Assembly: GCA_002336115.1 (NCBI GenBank)
Contig: DDEN01000061.1
Span: forward strand, 126,823 to 190,822
Length of the DNA stretch: 64,000 nucleotides
Direction of reading: 5' to 3'
Source of the DNA: Chitinophagaceae bacterium UBA1953
GTDB lineage: Bacteria; Bacteroidota; Bacteroidia; Chitinophagales; Chitinophagaceae
The position numbers and the translations under genes were made by a program. The number at the start of each line of letters is the position of its first letter. Position 1 is the first letter of the stretch. This document shows positions 16,225 through 27,400 of the stretch, piece after piece. The notes below the pieces were generated by a model. The model was not told where the DNA came from, searched no databases, and worked only from the letters and a program-made list of their open reading frames with translations.

Positions 16225-19200
16225 TTATTGAACAGTTTTTTTTATTGCCCATGCCTTTTCCCAAAGTTGCAGGTATTGTTCTGTTGCAAGAAAAAGCGGA
16301 CGAAGCTGATAGGGTTGCAACCCAAGATTTTTCATATCCTGAATCATATCGGGAAACATTCCATATTGTGCAAGTCCGTCTATGTTATAATCAAAGTCTC
16401 TGCCGCCTGCAAAAGCAAAACTTCTTCGTAATGGTTCATTCGGGCCGTTTTCAAACTGCATCCATAAATCATACACAGATTTAATAACATAAAACAATTC
16501 CATTGTGCGTTGTGTTTTCATTTCTGCCGGCAAACTGTTTATTCCGTTTACAACCAGAAATGCAGCTTTACGTTCGGGCATACAATTGTTCAGGTTTTCA
16601 TCTCTTACAATAAAACCCGGACAATTTAGCCAGTTGAGATAATCGCCTTCGGGTTTTGTAACCAGACCTTCTGCAATGTTCCTGATCTTTTCCTGTTGTA
16701 TCCCTGTTCGTTCAACGCTTAGTCCACCCCCAGGTTGCCATGCTGCTGCCGGAAGCTTACCTCCTTTTGCAATAGCAATTGCCTCCCACACATCACGCTC
16801 TTCCTGTGTTAAAAAATCAGCAGGAGGAAAACGATGATAATGCCAAGTGTTAATACCAACATCATACTTAACTCCTTTTTGCTGGGCAAAAGCAAATTGT
16901 CGTCTTACGGTTTCGTAATCTTTTGTTCCGGTTTTGTGATTGAGAATTTTATCGCCTTGAAGAAAATAAGCAGATTCTGTACCAAAGCGAGGAGAAACCT
17001 GCGGTGCAAAACCATTGAAATCGGAGCCGAAAGCAATGCCTTTTTCAAAATTTGTTTTTTGCCCTGTAAACCAATATGCCTGAATAAATGATGAAGTGCC
17101 TCCGGCAGAGGTGTTTGGTACCGGACAACCTTCGGCATTGCGAATATTGTTCTGTTGTGTCATCAAGCCAAACATGCCGCCCGAATTGTTGATGTCGTTC
17201 ACTCGTGAATTGAAAATGGTAAACTCTGTTTTTAAACGTGCTTCTTTATCGCCGCCGTCTGTTTCATCAGCGTCTCTTCTCAATTCACGAAAATTGGCAT
17301 GGCCTGCAACCATTGGATAATGATATTGGTTCATCATATTCACCACTTCATTCTGAGATAAGTCGCTCATGTGGTCTATATCAATCACCATCCCGTGTTT
17401 CATGAGTGTTCTGATGTAATTTCTTCCCTTGTTTCTTAATCCTTCGCTGTTTTTGTGTGAGGTGTACCGATTGTACCCATAAGAATCAGGAACATTGTTG
17501 AGATAAAAAAACGGAATGGTGCCAAATCCTGCAATAGGAATTAACCTCATATTCTGGCGCATAAAACCAGTTGAGAGTTTTACAGATGTTTTTGTTTCAT
17601 CGTTTGAATTTCCTTCCCGCACTTTGAACGCAACAATTGGATCATCAGGGCCCTGCCTGTTCACCAGGTCGTTGTAGGAATTTAAAGCCGAATTAAAAAC
17701 AGCGGCTCCTCCCAGTTGATTATTGATATTGTGGATGGGAAATACATGCCGTATGCCCAGTGCTTCAATCCAATTGATTTCTTCATCAACAGAAGAAAAA
17801 TAACTGCCAACTTCTGCATGTTCAAGGCCAATTATAATAGCCATTTTATTTTGAAGAATAATTTCTCTTGCCTGTTGGGGAGTATAAGCAATTTCCATCC
17901 AGTCGGTATTAAGCGAAACAATCCGCTTTAATTCACGAACAGCAGCTTCTATATGTTCTTTCGGATTTTTCATACGCCCGTCGGCGGTGGAATTAAATTC
18001 CCAGCTTTTTGCCGTGCCAACAGGAACAATCATTAATCGCTGACCTCCTTCGTAACTGCGCCTTACCCATGTAATGTGCATAAGCTGATGAAAAAATGTA
18101 TTCCATCTTGGAAAATCAACAAACACTCCACGCTGGGCATCGGGTGTAGTATTGCTGTAATGCTTCCCAAAAACATCTTTAATAAAAGAGTAACCACAGG
18201 CTTGGAAAACCGGGTTGAGCATAAGACCAATAAATGCTTCGCCAAGAATCGGATCAAGCGATCCGGTTGAACCGATAGCAAACCCGGCAACCGAATGCGT
18301 GGTTAGAATTATTGGTACAGATGCGAGAATGGAAACACCGCAGGTTGCATTACCAACATCCGCCAGTCGTTCACCAAGGCGGTTGAAGGCATTTTTTTCA
18401 ACCTGTGCGGTTAGCAGTCCCGGCGTAGGCGTTGGCAATCCGTGATTAAATCCGTCGCAGGGCGAAATATCTGTTTTTACGTTGCTGGTTTTCCAGTTGC
18501 CACCGGGTGTTCCATGCATCAACCCGTTTAAACCAATATGATTCACCCAGTGTGCATGAATATCGGCAAAGCCCCAAACCGGTTTGTCTTTATCAGCCAG
18601 CAACGTGTAGCCGTTTTTTGTGATGGTTAAGTAGTCGCTAAGCGATTCAGCAAACACAAAATCATCCACATTAATATGTCCCCAGCCTGAAGTTTTTTCA
18701 TCAACAATGCGTAACCGGATTGTTTTTTGTTGTTGCTGATTATTCAGTTCGGCTTTAAGATCAAAATAATAACGGTACAAATCTTCTCCATTCAACAGGG
18801 AGCTTATTCTGTTTACACGTACAAAACCGTCTTCTGTTTCTCCCCAAAGAGTTCTTTTTGATCGACCCCATGCAGCTTCATAATCCGTTTTTTTTACCTG
18901 TAGCTCCACATAAATTTTATTAATGTCGTTTCCGCCTCCCAATAAAAAAGTGAGATAAGGCATTTCAATAAGAAACGGAAGAGAAGTCATCGTTCCTGTT
19001 GCTGCATCGCCATTGTTTTGTTCATAGGAGCCTATCCAACTTTGCCCTTTAATACCAATAGGATAAACCATACCTTTCCAATAATCGCCGCCAATACCTC
19101 CTGCGGCATATTCCATATAACGAAAAACCCGATCGGTAGTAACAGTGTTGCCCTGTACAGGTTGATTGCTGAAAGCAGTACCTGTTGTTTTCCAATTGAG

Positions 19201-19881
19201 GAATGCGTTTTCAAAATCAAGATTTACATCTTTAATTGCTTTTACAATAATTGTAGCATCGGATACAGCCGGATTGTTGGCAATAATGTTATTAATGCCG
19301 GGTTTGATTTTTGTTTGTTGGGGAACAAGAATGTTGAAAGCACAACCTTCCGGCAATGCAGTTCCATTTTGGTTTTTGATATTCCAATAACCCGAAGATG
19401 CGTTGTATTCAACAGCAATAAATGAATTATTATAAACACCGTTTGCTGCATCGGGGTTCCATACCTGGGAAACAAAAAAAGAAGCAGACGGGTTGTTGTT
19501 CATCTGCGGAAGATCAATCAACAATTTTCCGTTGCTGAAGTTTTTTCCTGTTGCTTTAATATAAAACGCATTTTCATCAGTGTTTTTCCATGTAATTGAA
19601 AACGTAATACCGGCAGGCATTGCTGCCCTGTCTTGGTTAAATACAGCCCATTTACTTCCATTATACCACACACCAACAGCGTGTGGATTGGCCGATGCGG
19701 CAGTTGCATCGCACTCCACAATAATAATAGCAGACGGATTGTTATTTAACCCGTTAATATCAAGAAAACTTGAGTTAGCGCTGATGTTGGTTGCAGCAGT
19801 TGTGTGCTGAAATTTTTGCTGAGCGGTTGCAACTTTGCAAAAAAGAACAAACAGAATTAAAAACGTATAGCAGAGACGCAT
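16225..19881 (-). CDS. Large exported protein: tandem N-terminal repeats plus M19-type metallohydrolase domain
   Basis: 1218 residues from the ATG at 19881, which begins a signal peptide (MRLCYTFLILFVLFC, cleavage near ATAQ). Residues ~25-100 and ~125-195 are two copies of a repeat with NNNPSA, then VWYN/QVWNP, VFNQ/IKNQN and PAG/PEG (possibly the family annotated DUF7452; not verified). Residues ~220-415 look like a beta-sandwich. From ~440 on it follows membrane dipeptidase (M19): ADIHAH (metal HxH, usually HxD), IIIGLEHAE (Glu ~687), VIDIDHMS (His ~837), AGHANFREL (His ~861), GSDFNG (Asp ~954). About 240 residues are inserted between HxH and the Glu. Likely a secreted metal-dependent hydrolase; substrate unknown. 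Last gene of an operon with its repeat-sharing paralogue 6 bases upstream. Confidence 0.75.
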   Translation of the reverse strand: MRLCYTFLILFVLFCKVATAQQKFQHTTAATNISANSSFLDINGLNNNPSAIIIVECDATAASANPHAVGVWYNGSKWAVFNQDRAAMPAGITFSITWKNTDENAFYIKATGKNFSNGKLLIDLPQMNNNPSASFFVSQVWNPDAANGVYNNSFIAVEYNASSGYWNIKNQNGTALPEGCAFNILVPQQTKIKPGINNIIANNPAVSDATIIVKAIKDVNLDFENAFLNWKTTGTAFSNQPVQGNTVTTDRVFRYMEYAAGGIGGDYWKGMVYPIGIKGQSWIGSYEQNNGDAATGTMTSLPFLIEMPYLTFLLGGGNDINKIYVELQVKKTDYEAAWGRSKRTLWGETEDGFVRVNRISSLLNGEDLYRYYFDLKAELNNQQQQKTIRLRIVDEKTSGWGHINVDDFVFAESLSDYLTITKNGYTLLADKDKPVWGFADIHAHWVNHIGLNGLMHGTPGGNWKTSNVKTDISPCDGFNHGLPTPTPGLLTAQVEKNAFNRLGERLADVGNATCGVSILASVPIILTTHSVAGFAIGSTGSLDPILGEAFIGLMLNPVFQACGYSFIKDVFGKHYSNTTPDAQRGVFVDFPRWNTFFHQLMHITWVRRSYEGGQRLMIVPVGTAKSWEFNSTADGRMKNPKEHIEAAVRELKRIVSLNTDWMEIAYTPQQAREIILQNKMAIIIGLEHAEVGSYFSSVDEEINWIEALGIRHVFPIHNINNQLGGAAVFNSALNSYNDLVNRQGPDDPIVAFKVREGNSNDETKTSVKLSTGFMRQNMRLIPIAGFGTIPFFYLNNVPDSYGYNRYTSHKNSEGLRNKGRNYIRTLMKHGMVIDIDHMSDLSQNEVVNMMNQYHYPMVAGHANFRELRRDADETDGGDKEARLKTEFTIFNSRVNDINNSGGMFGLMTQQNNIRNAEGCPVPNTSAGGTSSFIQAYWFTGQKTNFEKGIAFGSDFNGFAPQVSPRFGTESAYFLQGDKILNHKTGTKDYETVRRQFAFAQQKGVKYDVGINTWHYHRFPPADFLTQEERDVWEAIAIAKGGKLPAAAWQPGGGLSVERTGIQQEKIRNIAEGLVTKPEGDYLNWLNCPGFIVRDENLNNCMPERKAAFLVVNGINSLPAEMKTQRTMELFYVIKSVYDLWMQFENGPNEPLRRSFAFAGGRDFDYNIDGLAQYGMFPDMIQDMKNLGLQPYQLRPLFLATEQYLQLWEKAWAIKKTVQ

Positions 19882-19887
19882 GTACAA

Positions 19888-21837
19888 TTATTTTTGTTGA
19901 AAAATCTTCCAGCGTTGTTCAGGGTTGGTTCTGTTTTCCCAGATTAAAATTTTACCGGTGGGGCCATCGTGAATCATTGTTTTACCTGCAAACAGGTTTA
20001 TGATGGAATATGTGCCATCGCTGTTTGAAAGAACTCGCCATTTAAAGTTTTCCGTTGGCCTTTTTTCCGCTGTAAACACTTCAAACCCGTTTCTGTCTTT
20101 TGCTGCTGCCGAGGGCGTGATGGTAAGATATTTTCCGCTTCTGTTATCTCTGATATAGTATATCCCTTGCAATGAAGATGCCTTTTCAAACGACCAGTTG
20201 TAATTATCGGCATTCATTTCTGCAACAGGCAATCCTCCAAAAGAAATTTTTAACGAAGCATTGGAGTAAACATTCTGAAGCTTGTATGGGTTTGCGTTGC
20301 CAAAAGAATAGGGCATTACGGCATCGGGGTTATTAAACTGCTTTTTTGCATTGATGGTATCTACCTGTATATAAATAGTATAATCTCCTTCCATTGCTTT
20401 CGCATCTCTGAAACGAAGCGGAACAATACCTTTTCCATAACCAAAGTCTGAGTTAGTTATAGCAATAGCGCTTTTGTAATCAAGCAACATGCCAATTGGT
20501 GTATAGTGAAAACAGTCTCCGCTGTCAATCATACCTATTGGCCTGTCTTTGGCATCGCCAAAAAGAGTTTTTCTTACAATTACATTAAACTCCGGTTGCC
20601 CGTAGCTTAACTGTGCAAACATGGGAAGGTTTTCAACAGGTTGGCCATTTGCCGAAAATCTTGCTGCCATGTGAGCCGTCATATTTGCTGCAGTTACAAA
20701 AGGAATTGCAAGCGGGCCAAGCAAAACAGTAGCAGTAGCATTTGTTCCAAAAAAAATAGCGGTCTCGCCAAGTGTTGAAGCAAAGTTATTTAACTGCTGT
20801 TCTTCTTCTGTTGTGCCATCGAATTCCCATACAGAAGGGATAACCATTGCAGAATTTTCGCCATCAATTAAAACACCCTCACTTGCAAGAAGCGGAAAAG
20901 TAGATGCATCAACTGGTGAGTTTCTTTTCCATGGTTCAGGAAAAGGAAACTGGTCGCCTTTCTGAACGCCCCCCATATTACCAGGTTTGCTTCCTGCTTT
21001 TACACGTAAGCCCCAACGTCCGTCATCACTGTTTATATCGCCGTAACGCAAACTCCATTTTCTAATAGCCGGGCCGGTTTTTTGTCCGGTTTCGATACTG
21101 AAATACTGTGTAACAGCGCCTGCAAAAATTTCGTCACCTTTCCCATCAACTTCCAGAATATGATCTGCAGTTGGATTGTTACAAGTGAAGCCGTTTATTG
21201 TTACACGAAAACGAACAGAATCTCTTCGGTGTAAAGATGAAATTTTCACTTCGGGCATTTTATTTTTTACAATACCCACCTGCGATGAAGGAGTAATCAA
21301 AACATTAACGGCGCTACCCGTAGGTAAAGCAGTATTGTTGGCATTTAAAATTTCCCATTCTCCGGTTGTGTTATTATATGCAGTAACAATTGCACTGTTG
21401 TTGTAAACACCTCCGTTACCCCCGGGGTTCCATACCTGTGAAACATAAAAACGTGCTGCAGAATTATTGTTCAGCAAGGGATGTTGTAGTGTTATTTTTC
21501 CGCCATTTTCCTTTTGCGAGAAAGAATTTTCATCCTTGTTTTTCCATGTTATTGTGAATGTAATGCCTGCCGGCATAGTTGCCTTGTCCTGATTAAATAC
21601 GGCCCATTTATTCCCGTTATACCACACGCCAACTTCGTGCGGGTTTGCTGCACTTGTTTCAGTATTGTATTCAATAATTATTATTGCAGAAGGATTGTTG
21701 TTTAGTCCGGCATTATCAAGAAATGTTGAGTTGGCGCTTATATTGGCGGCAGAGGTTGTGTGTGTAAATTTTTGCTGGGCAGCAAGATGAAAACCGGCAA
21801 ACACACTGCAACAAATAAAAAAAAGTCTGATGTTCAT
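19888..21837 (-). CDS. Exported protein with the same tandem repeats and a C-terminal ricin-like lectin domain
   Basis: 649 residues, signal peptide MNIRLFFICCSVFAGFHLA(AQ). Residues ~22-195 contain the same two repeats as the downstream M19-type protein, nearly identical in places (ANISANSTFLDNAGLNNNPS, GVWYNGNKWAVFNQDKATMP). The middle (~200-550) is unrecognised; it includes KWSLRYGDINSDDGRWGLRV and a hydrophobic stretch TATVLLGPLAIPFVTAANMT. The last ~90 residues resemble a ricin-B/RICIN-like beta-trefoil repeat (YYIRDNRSGKYLTITPS, IINLFAGKTMIHDGP, QRWKIFQQ), which suggests carbohydrate binding. It probably acts outside the cell with its neighbour. The overall architecture is not one I know. 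Confidence 0.6.
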   Translation of the reverse strand: MNIRLFFICCSVFAGFHLAAQQKFTHTTSAANISANSTFLDNAGLNNNPSAIIIIEYNTETSAANPHEVGVWYNGNKWAVFNQDKATMPAGITFTITWKNKDENSFSQKENGGKITLQHPLLNNNSAARFYVSQVWNPGGNGGVYNNSAIVTAYNNTTGEWEILNANNTALPTGSAVNVLITPSSQVGIVKNKMPEVKISSLHRRDSVRFRVTINGFTCNNPTADHILEVDGKGDEIFAGAVTQYFSIETGQKTGPAIRKWSLRYGDINSDDGRWGLRVKAGSKPGNMGGVQKGDQFPFPEPWKRNSPVDASTFPLLASEGVLIDGENSAMVIPSVWEFDGTTEEEQQLNNFASTLGETAIFFGTNATATVLLGPLAIPFVTAANMTAHMAARFSANGQPVENLPMFAQLSYGQPEFNVIVRKTLFGDAKDRPIGMIDSGDCFHYTPIGMLLDYKSAIAITNSDFGYGKGIVPLRFRDAKAMEGDYTIYIQVDTINAKKQFNNPDAVMPYSFGNANPYKLQNVYSNASLKISFGGLPVAEMNADNYNWSFEKASSLQGIYYIRDNRSGKYLTITPSAAAKDRNGFEVFTAEKRPTENFKWRVLSNSDGTYSIINLFAGKTMIHDGPTGKILIWENRTNPEQRWKIFQQK

Positions 21838-21953
21838 AAAAGGCAGATTTATTTTTTAAAGAGTCGTAACCGAAATTGGATTATGCCTTGTTGAAAAATT
21901 TTATGATGAAGAGTCATATAGGGGATTTTAAAAAATCAGAACGGCACCACCTG

Positions 21954-22802
21954 TTAATGACGTTCTTTCTCCACATAAATTTTTACATCTGTAAACACGC
22001 CATTTTCCAGTTTTTTTGAGCCAATACCAAAAACTTTGCGTAATGGACCGCTGATTTTTCCGGAAATAACGGCAGTACCATTACCGCTTTCTTTATACGA
22101 AGTAATTTCCAGAACAACATTTCCTGCAGAGGTTTGCGGATATTTATAACCAAACAATTCGTCTTTCTTTTTATCACCCACCGGCGATCCGCTTAATAAT
22201 ATTTGCATATCGGCCAGCGTGTATTTTCCCGGCTTTGGATTATTTGTTATTAAAACAATATCGAGGTGACGTTCATCAGGGGCAACGGCCGCTTTAAAAG
22301 AAAGAAGTAGAAAAGGTTTTTCGTCATACATTTTGGCCAACCCTTTTTTATAAAAAGTATTGGTGGTTACGCTGATGGCATTCCATGTTTTTCCATCAAG
22401 CACGGAAGTAAAATCAAAAGAAGATGATTTTGCGTTTTTATTGTTATTGGCTGAAGGCTTTCCTCCTGCAGGTAAAAAGGTGGCATATTTTGTAAACACA
22501 GCATTCTGCGGTCCTTGCAGATAAATGTAGAATGTGCCCATTTCGGCATCGGCTTTCTTAATGTCTTCAAAAGGGCTTCTCATTCTTGTAACCAAAAAAG
22601 AATAGCTGGTTCCTTCGGGAGTAAAAACATCAATTTTATCACCTACTTTTATTGTACCGGATTCGAGATACATATCAACCTGAAACAGACCGGGAGTTTT
22701 TTCATTATAAACACCTTTTACAACAACTTTAAAGTTTTGTGCTTTACCCGATATAATTGATAAAAACAAAAAAGCAATGCCGACAAATATTATTCTTTTC
22801 AT
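21954..22802 (-). CDS. Exported protein with an EF-Tu-like barrel at the N-terminus, function unknown
   Basis: 282 residues with a signal peptide (MKRIIFVGIAFLFLSIISG, cleavage near KAQ). Residues ~22-75 (FKVVVKGVYNEKTPGLFQVD, YLESGTIKVGDKIDVFTPEG) have the spacing of a translation-factor domain-2-like beta barrel, an odd element in an exported protein. An Asn/Lys/Ser-rich linker (KPSANNNKNAKSSS) follows. Then comes a second domain (~125-280; FDFTSVLDGKTWNAISVTT, TAVISGKISGPLRKVFG) that may be a calycin-like or DUF6252-like strand domain; I cannot name it with confidence. It lies 13 bases after the lipoprotein gene and 116 bases before the ricin-like protein gene. Likely part of the same exported set. 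Confidence 0.6.
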   Translation of the reverse strand: MKRIIFVGIAFLFLSIISGKAQNFKVVVKGVYNEKTPGLFQVDMYLESGTIKVGDKIDVFTPEGTSYSFLVTRMRSPFEDIKKADAEMGTFYIYLQGPQNAVFTKYATFLPAGGKPSANNNKNAKSSSFDFTSVLDGKTWNAISVTTNTFYKKGLAKMYDEKPFLLLSFKAAVAPDERHLDIVLITNNPKPGKYTLADMQILLSGSPVGDKKKDELFGYKYPQTSAGNVVLEITSYKESGNGTAVISGKISGPLRKVFGIGSKKLENGVFTDVKIYVEKERH

Positions 22803-22815
22803 TTTTAAACGACTT

Positions 22816-23457
22816 TTATTTTCTTCCTAAAACAGTTACAGGTACGTTGGTAAATTTTCCTTCGGTGATATCAATACTTTTAATATCGTTTTTAGAAAAT
22901 TCATTTAACAGAAGCTTTGAAGAAAACGTACCGCTTACAAGCCACACTTCACCAAACTGCACTTTTTCGTCTTTAACCACACTTGTAAACTCAATTGATA
23001 ATTCGCTGCCCTTATACTTCGGCTGGCTGTTTGCGTTATAATCTGTAGCACCGCCTGCATTTTCTGTTTCATAACGGGTGAATCTTGCACTGGCTTTTGA
23101 TTGAAGCGCATATTTTGCAGCCTCGAATTTGAAATTTTCTATTGTGAAGTGCAGCCAGCCTCTGTGCAGTTTTGAAGGATCGTCGCCCATCAGGTCAAAA
23201 CTAAGCTGCATATTTTGCACATTAATTAATCCAAGTTGTTTGTCATTATCTTTTGACGATGGTTTTGTATTTGCGTCAACATTATTCACTTTAAATGAAA
23301 CCATAGCAGATGCATCTTCAGCTTTTGGCTCATTAACTGTTGTTGATGTTTGAGAACCAGGTTGCTTCTGTTCTTCGGTTTGTGTTTTTTCTGTTTTTTG
23401 AGAATTGCTTCCGCAAGCAGTAATCAAGAGTAGCAGAGGGAAAAAATACTTTTTCAT
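22816..23457 (-). CDS. Lipoprotein of unknown function, first gene of the secreted-protein operon
   Basis: 213 residues from the ATG at 23457, selected because it opens a lipoprotein signal (MKKYFFPLLLLITAC, lipobox Cys). A low-complexity linker rich in Lys, Gln, Thr and Glu follows (SQKTEKTQTEEQKQPGSQ). The ~150-residue folded part contains VSFKVNNVDANTKPSS, LGLINVQNMQLSFDLMG and GEVWLVSGTFSSKLLL, which looks like a beta-sandwich of the kind in small Bacteroidota surface proteins. The terminal SIDITEGKFTNVPV resembles the end of DUF6252-type proteins. It is followed by the EF-Tu-like exported protein after 13 bases. Promoter presumably in 23458-23647. Confidence 0.6.
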   Translation of the reverse strand: MKKYFFPLLLLITACGSNSQKTEKTQTEEQKQPGSQTSTTVNEPKAEDASAMVSFKVNNVDANTKPSSKDNDKQLGLINVQNMQLSFDLMGDDPSKLHRGWLHFTIENFKFEAAKYALQSKASARFTRYETENAGGATDYNANSQPKYKGSELSIEFTSVVKDEKVQFGEVWLVSGTFSSKLLLNEFSKNDIKSIDITEGKFTNVPVTVLGRK

Positions 23458-23647
23458 GAAAAAAATTAATTTGTTAAGAAATGGCTTAATGATTAATGGT
23501 GTATTGTTTTCAGAAAACAAAACAGTAGTCATCTGTAAACAAAAGGATTTCCATTTTGCTCTGTGATTTTTTACTATAAAAATCGAAGGCAAACACAAAT
23601 TATTTTTGTGAAATTGAGTATTGAGCAGTTTTATTGATTAAACAGCA

Positions 23648-24391
23648 TCAGATTTTCCTGAAGCTTTCCATAAAGGCTTCTTTCTTGTTTCTGCTGATGG
23701 TAATGTTTGTTCCGTCGCTCATTACAACATAACCCCCATCGCCCTTTATTACTTTGGTGATGTGGTTCATATTTACAAGATGACTTTGATGAATACGGCA
23801 GAAGCTTAACCCATTTAAAGTTTCTTCCACTTCTTTGAGTGTTTTAGCAGTTGTGATTTTTTTACCCGACGAGAGAAAAATATGTGTATAGTTGCTGTCG
23901 CTTTCGCAACGGATAATTTCTGTTGGCTCAACCAACTGCATTGCATCTCCTGCAGGTAAAGCAATTTTTGAAGTTGTTGCCGGATGAAGAGATTGAATAA
24001 GTGTTTTGAGTTTTTGTTCAAGGTTAACCGTACCCTTTTTGTTTTTTGCTTTTTCAACTGCCTCTCTCAGTTCGTTTATATCAATTGGTTTCAGCAAATA
24101 ATCAAGGGCCGAAACTTTAAATGCTTTAATGGCAAACTGGTTATAGGCGGTTGTAAAAATTATATCATAATTAATATCGGCAGTTTCTTTTAACACATCA
24201 AATCCGTTTTTATGCGGCATTTCTATATCGAGGAAAACAATATCCGGCCTGTGCTTTTTTATTGCAGCAACTCCTTTTTCACCACTGTCACATTTTGCAA
24301 CAATTTCAACTCCTTCACAAAAACCATTTATCTGCATCTCAAGCACTTCCAGTGCATTTCGTTCATCGTCAATTAAAACAGCATGGATCAT
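23648..24391 (-). CDS. LytTR-family response regulator
   Basis: 247 residues. Receiver domain ~1-115: acidic pocket IDDE, phospho-acceptor Asp55 in DIVFLDIEMPHKNG, Thr81 in IIFTTAYNQ, Lys101 in DYLLKPID. LytTR DNA-binding domain ~145-245: EIIRCESDSNYTHIFLSSGK, SFCRIHQSHLVNMNHI, and GDGGYVVMSDGTNITISRNK. It receives phosphate from the sensor encoded 9 bases upstream and binds promoter DNA. The next four genes downstream on the same strand encode exported proteins, so they are its most obvious candidate targets. Binding sites are not visible to me. Confidence 0.94.
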   Translation of the reverse strand: MIHAVLIDDERNALEVLEMQINGFCEGVEIVAKCDSGEKGVAAIKKHRPDIVFLDIEMPHKNGFDVLKETADINYDIIFTTAYNQFAIKAFKVSALDYLLKPIDINELREAVEKAKNKKGTVNLEQKLKTLIQSLHPATTSKIALPAGDAMQLVEPTEIIRCESDSNYTHIFLSSGKKITTAKTLKEVEETLNGLSFCRIHQSHLVNMNHITKVIKGDGGYVVMSDGTNITISRNKKEAFMESFRKI

Positions 24392-24400
24392 TTTAAAATT

Positions 24401-27400
24401 TTACTTTGTTAATGCCTGGTAAGGAATAATTAGCTTCACTGTTGTGCCGGTTGCATTTCCTTCCGCATCTTGTTTATCAATAATATCACAGGTTGCATGA
24501 ATTTTTTGAGTGCGATTGATGATCTGAATACGGTCTTCAGAAATCTGCATACCATAACTTTTTTTCTTCAGTACCTGTTTGCTTTTAAGCTCTGCGGCTT
24601 TTTTTCTGCCAATTCCATTGTCATCAATCGTTACAATAAGTGTTTTTTCTCCTTCTTTTCGAAACTCAACCATAAGTTTTCCTTTTTCATTTTTGTGAAG
24701 AAGGCCGTGCCAGATAGCATTTTCCACATAAGGCTGAATAAGCATGGAAGGAACTTCGGTTGTTTCGGTGCTTATATTATCTGGTACTTTTATTTCATAA
24801 TCAAACCTGTTATCAAAACGCAAACTTTCCATTTCAATATACAAACGGAGCAGATCAATTTCGCTGCTGAGTATAATATTATTTTCATTGCTGAGATCCA
24901 GTATCAGCCGTATTAATCGGGAGAATTTGGTGAGATATTGTGATGCTTCATAATGCTCATTCTTTAGAATGTATTTCTGAATACTGTTTAGCGAATTGAA
25001 AATAAAATGCGGATTCATTTGCGCCCGCAGCGCCTTCAGTTCTGTTTCTGCAATCTGTTGTTTAAATGCGGCTTTCAGTTTTTCTTCTTTTCTTATCTGT
25101 AAAACCCTGTTCTGGTTAAACAGAAACGTTGCTGTTGCAAAAGCAAAAACTAACAAAGTGATAAACCACCATGTTTTCCAGAACGGAGGTCTGATGATAA
25201 TTTTCAGCACCGGATCTTTTGTGCTCCAGGTTTGATCATTATTGGCCGATTTTGATTTAAACAAATAGATTCCGGATCCGAGCGAGGAATAAGAAACGTA
25301 ATTTCTTCCGGTAATCATCCAGTCCCGGTCAACTCCTTCTAACTTATAGGCAAATCTGTTTTCATCGCTGTTATTATAAGATAATGCCGCCAGTTCAAAC
25401 TGTAGAAAGTTTTGATTATACGGAAGAACTATTGTTGTGTCTGCAGATGGAAGTAAAACAGCTTTATCCATCACCTTAAACGATGAAATAAGCGTTATGG
25501 GAGCCAGTTTGTTTATTTTGTAATCATTAATATTAAGAAGGTTTAATGCGCCGAAATTGCTTATTACAAGTTTATTGCCTGGAAGCATTGAAAGCGGAAC
25601 GTCAATATTATCGTTTGACAAGCCGTGTTTTTTTCTGAACACAGAAATTACTTTCTTTTGAAAAGGATCAAACTTAACCAGGCCGGATAAAGAACCCAGC
25701 CAAAGCATACCTTGTTCATCTTTTAAAATTCTGATAAAATAATCGCTTGGTAAAGATGTTGTATTGCTTGTGCTATAGTTATGAATAACTTCCTTTCCCT
25801 GTTCGTTTATATACCATTCGTAAATTCCATTTGTTTTTGTTGTAACCCAATAATGATGTGTTGCGTCTTCTGCAATTTCATAAGGCTGAATGATGCTTTG
25901 TTGACCATCATTGTCTTTATACGCAACCTTGTGAAAAATTTTTTGTTTATCGGAGTAGTAAAGAAATTTTGATCTTGTAAACCATGTATTGCCTTTACTG
26001 TCGGTTAACGATGGCCAGATGGTGTTTTCAATTTCCGATTTGTTAATGGATGGATCTATGTCCCATACATTAAAATGCGTTGTTTTCCCGGAGGCAAGAT
26101 TATAGGTGTAAAAACCATCCTGTGGCGAAACAATAATTAAAGACTCTTTCCCATCGTTCATAATTCTCCAAACAGGGCCTTTAATTGATTGGTTGTTGTA
26201 TTTTACATAAAGCGGTTCAAATTTTTTGACTGAGTTATTATATAAAAAAATATCGTTAGCAACTGCTGCATAAACCTTGTTGTTGAACACATGAACAGTG
26301 GTTGCAGCAGCATTTTTGCTGATTTTGACTACCCTGAAATTATTAGCTGCCGAATCATAATACCCAATACCTTTTGCGCCGGTAGTTGCAATAAATAAAT
26401 TATTTGTTTCTGGTATTCTGCAAACATTTGTTGGCTCCAACAGTGTATTATTATCTGCCTTATCATTTAACAGAATTGTTCTCCACTGGTTATTTTGCCA
26501 GGGAAGCATGCTTAGCCCGTTAAACGAGCTGAACCAAAGATTTCCTTCTGTATCAGAATAAATTTTTCCGAGACCGGTTGATTTGAAACCATATTCATTT
26601 CCGGCTTCCGGTTTTATTTCTGTGGTAACTTTGTGTGTATATTTATTAAAAACAGATAAATTTCCATTGTAAAACCAAAGATCACTTCCTGATTTTTTGG
26701 CTATTACGGTTACAATATTCTGAACTGTTTTTTGGGGCCCTGATTCACTCACTATATCAAAATACTCTCCCTTTTTCGTTTCAAGATCAAATTTTACAAT
26801 TCCGCTGCCTGATGATGCAATCCAGATACAATTCATTTGCTCATCATAAAATCCATCTGTAAAAAAATTATCATCAACATGGTTGTGTCCTTTTCTTTTG
26901 TTTCGGAATGTTTGAATTATACCCTGATCTTTTTTTAATAAGTGAATTCCGTCAACAGAAAGAGCCCATATTAAGTGATGGGGTGTTTCAATTATTCTGG
27001 TAATAAAATTTGAAGAGGCACCGGGTTCTTCACTTGCTTTGTAAAAAACAGCAGTAGTGTCTTTTTTGCTTAATAACGCAACTCCTTTTTTTTGAGTGGC
27101 CACCCACATATTTCCTTCACTATCGCTGAAAAACTTATTAATTACAGCATTGCCAAGCTGCTTTAAAGAATTATTATTGCCTGAAGGATAAAAGAATTTT
27201 TTATTGACAGGATTAAACCATTGTAAACTGTTAAGTCCTGCAGCCCAGATGTAGCCGTTGGCATCAACATAGATACTTCGCATCAGATTTGAAAATTCTT
27301 CTCCAGTTTGTTTATTCTGTGGGCGATATAATGTAAACCTGCTTCCGTTATAGTTGTAAAGTCCGCTGCCTGCTGCAATCCAAATCATACCGCTTTTATC

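Noticed and set aside
23458..23598. Upstream extension of the lipoprotein gene
   Set aside because: Forty-seven residues without family features precede a proper lipoprotein signal; they are read in the promoter region.
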